Below are positions 61,291-64,000 of a stretch of DNA of 64,000 nt, piece by piece. The translations under genes and the position numbers were made by a program. This DNA is from Petrosia ficiformis (Eukaryota; Porifera; Demospongiae; Haplosclerida; Petrosiidae): the NCBI GenBank assembly GCA_947044365.1, contig OX345638.1, positions 3,243,201 through 3,307,200 of the forward strand, written 5' to 3'. How positions within the stretch are numbered: the stretch's first letter is position 1; each line of letters starts with the position of its first letter. The notes under the pieces are model-generated. The model was given only the letters and a program-made list of their open reading frames with translations. It was not told the DNA's origin and ran no database searches.

Positions 61291-64000
61291 CTGGGGACTC
61301 ATTGGACTCAGCGAGACTACTGGAGACTCATGAGACTCAAGAGACTGCTAGGGAGTCATGAGACTCTGAAAGACTACTGTGGATTCAAGCGACTCATGAG
61401 AATTGTAGAGACTCATGGAGATTCATGAGACTCAGGTGGATTACTGGGTACTCATGAGACTCATAGAGACTACGGAGACTCATGAGACTCAGGGATATTA
61501 CTGGGAATAAATATTACTCAGAGACAGCTGGGGACTCATGAGACTCAGGGAGACTATTTAGTACTCATGAGACTCTGGATAGTAATAAAGACTAAAGGGG
61601 ATTCATGAGAGTCAGTAAGACTTCTGTGGACTCATGAGACTCATTAGAATCATAGACTCATAGGGACTCGTGAGACTCATGGATACTGCTGGGGACTGAT
61701 GAGACACAAAGTCTACTGTGGACTCATGAGAATCATAGACTCATGAAAACCTCATGAAACTCAGGGAGACTAATGGAGACTCATGAGACTCACAGAGACT
61801 ACTGTGGACTCATGAGACTCATGAGAATCATAGATAATCAGGGGGACTCGTGAGACTCTGGGAGACTATTGTACAGTGTTGTCATTGAGTCTCATGAGTC
61901 CCCAGTAGTCACTGAGTGTCAAGAGTCCCCAGCAGACTCTAAGAGTCTCATGAGTCTCCAGTAGTCTCCCTGAGTCTCATAAGTCTACAATAGTCTCCCT
62001 GAGATTCATGATTCCCCATGAGTCTATGATTGTCATGAGTATCATGAGTCCACAGTTGTTTTCTGAGTCTCATGATCCCCATCTGTCTCCATGAGTCTCA
62101 TTAGTCCCCAGTAGTGTACCTGAGCCTCATGAGTCTCCATTAGTCTCGCTGAGTCTCATGAGTCCCAATGAGTCTATGATTCTCATGAGTCCACAGTAGT
62201 CTGAGTCTCATGAGTCCCTAGAAACTTTTATGAGTCTCATGTTTCTCCTGAGTCCCCAGTAGTCTCCCTGAGACTCATGAGTCTCCATTATTCTCCCTGA
62301 GTCTCGTGAGTCCCTACTCATGATTCCACAGTAGTCTTTCTGAGTCTCATGAGTCTCAGCAGTTACTCTGAGTCTCATGAGTCTTCCTTAGTCTCCCTGA
62401 GTCTCTGGATTCTCCATCAGTCTCTATGATTCTCATGAGACTGATGGGGATTAATGAAACTCATAAAGACTACTGGAGACTCATGAGACTCATAGAGACT
62501 ACCGAGGAGTCATGAGACTCCGTGAGAAAAATGGAGACTCATGAGACTCAAGGAGACTACTGGGGACTCATGAGAATCAGGGAGACTATTTAGAACTCAT
62601 GAGACTCTGGATAGTAATAAAGACTAAAGGGGATTCATAAGTCAGAAAGACTACAGTGGACTCATGAGACTCATTAGCCTCAGAAACTCATTGGGACTCA
62701 TGAGTCTCATGGATACGGCTGGAGACCCATAATCCACAAAAACTACTGTGGACTCATTAGACTCATGAGAATAGACTCATGAGGACTCATGAGACTCAGG
62801 GAGACTAATGGAGACTCTTGAGACTCAGGGAGACTACTGGGGACTGATGAGACTCAGCGAGACTGACAGAGACTCACGAGTCTCAGAAAGAATACTTGGG
62901 ACTCACGAGACTCATGAGAATCATAGAGACTACTCGGGACTCATGAGACTGAGAAAGACTACTGTGGACTCTTGAGACTCATAGAGACTGCAGGGGAGTC
63001 ATTAGACTCAGAGACTACTGGGGACTCATGAGACTGAGAAAGACTACTGTGGACTCTTGAGACTCATAGAGACTGCAGGGGAGTCATTAGACTCAGAGAC
63101 TACTGGGGACTCATGAGACTCATGAAGACTGCTGGGGACTCATGAGACTCAGGTAGCCTAATGGAGACTCACGAGACATTGGGAGACTACTGGGGAGACA
63201 TGAGACTCCGGGTTACTAATGGAGACTGATGAGACTCCGGGAGACTATTTAGGACTCATGAGACTCTGGATAGTAATAAAGACTGAAGGGGATTCATGAG
63301 ACTCAGAAAGACTACTGTGGACTCATGAGACTCATGAAGACTGCTGGGGACTCATGAGGCTCAAAGAGACTACTGTGGACTCATGAGACTCAGGTAGACT
63401 AATGGAAACTCATGAGCCTCAGGGAGACTACTGGGGACTCATGAGACTCAGGGAGACTAATGGAGACTCTTGAGACTCAGTGACTACTGGGGACTCATGA
63501 GAATCATAAAGAATCACGAAGACTCGTGAGATCTGGGAGACTATCGTACAGTATTCTCTTTGAGTCTCATGAGTCCCCAGTAGTCACTGAGTGTCAAGAG
63601 TCCCCAGCAGACTCTAAGAGTCTCATGAGTCTCCAGTAGTCTCCCTGAGTCTCATAAGTCTCCAATAGTCTCCCTGAGATTCATGATTCCCCATGAGTCT
63701 ATGATTCTCATGAGTATCATGAGTCCACAGTAGTTTTCTGAGTCTCATGAGTCCCCAGCTGTCTCTATGACTCTCATTAGTCCCCAGTAGTGTACCTGAG
63801 TCTCATGAGTCTCCATTAGTCTCGCTGAGTTTCATGAGTCACAAATAGTCTCCCGGGAACTCATGAGTTTCTATTCGTCTTTCTGGGTATCATGAGTCAC
63901 TAATGAGACTCATGACTCCTCAGGAGTCTCCCAGAGTGTCATGAGTCTCCATTAATCCACCTGAGTCTCATGAAACTAGTAGAGACTACTGTGGACTCTT
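61291..64000. repeat. About 29-bp minisatellite with palindromic core, orientation switching
   Basis: Degenerate tandem units of about 29 bases built from GGGACTCATGAGACTCA and GGGAGACTACTG. The core CTCATGAG is a palindrome. Orientation is plus from 61291 to about 61870, minus to about 62430, plus to about 63550, then minus to the window end. The switch sequence near 61860-61990 (AGACTATTGTACAGT...) is closely repeated near 63538-63660. The array continues beyond the window. No open frame is conserved. Confidence 0.9.

Noticed and set aside
61291..64000. Telomeric repeat
   Set aside because: Units are about 29 bases and do not resemble TTAGGG; orientation changes also argue against a telomere end.

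Overview
The window looks like a stretch of an AT-rich invertebrate genome. The only intact host gene is an intron-containing cytoplasmic tyrosine kinase of the SH2-kinase type. Its closest resemblance, judged by eye, is the SHARK/HTK16 group. A sponge or another early-branching animal is my best guess, based on this gene type, the compact AT-rich introns rich in ACATGTA motifs, and the transposon mix. This guess is tentative and rests on no database search.

Layout. (1) 1-14550: eight exons on the + strand give the C-terminal 449 residues of the kinase: one SH2 domain, a proline-rich linker and a complete kinase domain ending in a stop. The 5' part of the gene lies outside the window. The introns hold several small inverted-repeat elements and a family of interspersed repeats. 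(2) 14551-16884: gene-free flank with one MITE flanked by TA. (3) 16885-26670: an array of a 21-bp repeat, interrupted at about 19203-20908 by a decayed Crypton-type tyrosine-recombinase transposon. (4) 26671-32690: eight head-to-tail copies of a roughly 425-bp hairpin-rich unit. A nearly complete piggyBac transposon (27461-30115, TTAA on both sides) has inserted into one of them. (5) 32756-61290: about 28.5 kb of an 18-bp repeat whose unit is itself an inverted repeat. The left half is in one orientation. The right half flips orientation eleven times, and each plus-to-minus flip falls in the same 59-bp foldback sequence. (6) 61291-64000: a third array of a roughly 29-bp unit built around the palindrome CTCATGAG, which also flips orientation. 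It runs off the window end.

Apart from the kinase and the two transposons I see no convincing protein gene. The many long open frames in 16.9-61.3 kb follow from repeat units of 21 and 18 bp, both multiples of three. No tRNA, rRNA, CRISPR or prokaryotic feature was found. The most notable content is the cluster of three different dyad-containing minisatellites side by side, with a recurrent foldback at the inversion points of the 18-bp array, and the tandem hairpin-rich 425-bp units that could encode a small structured RNA.
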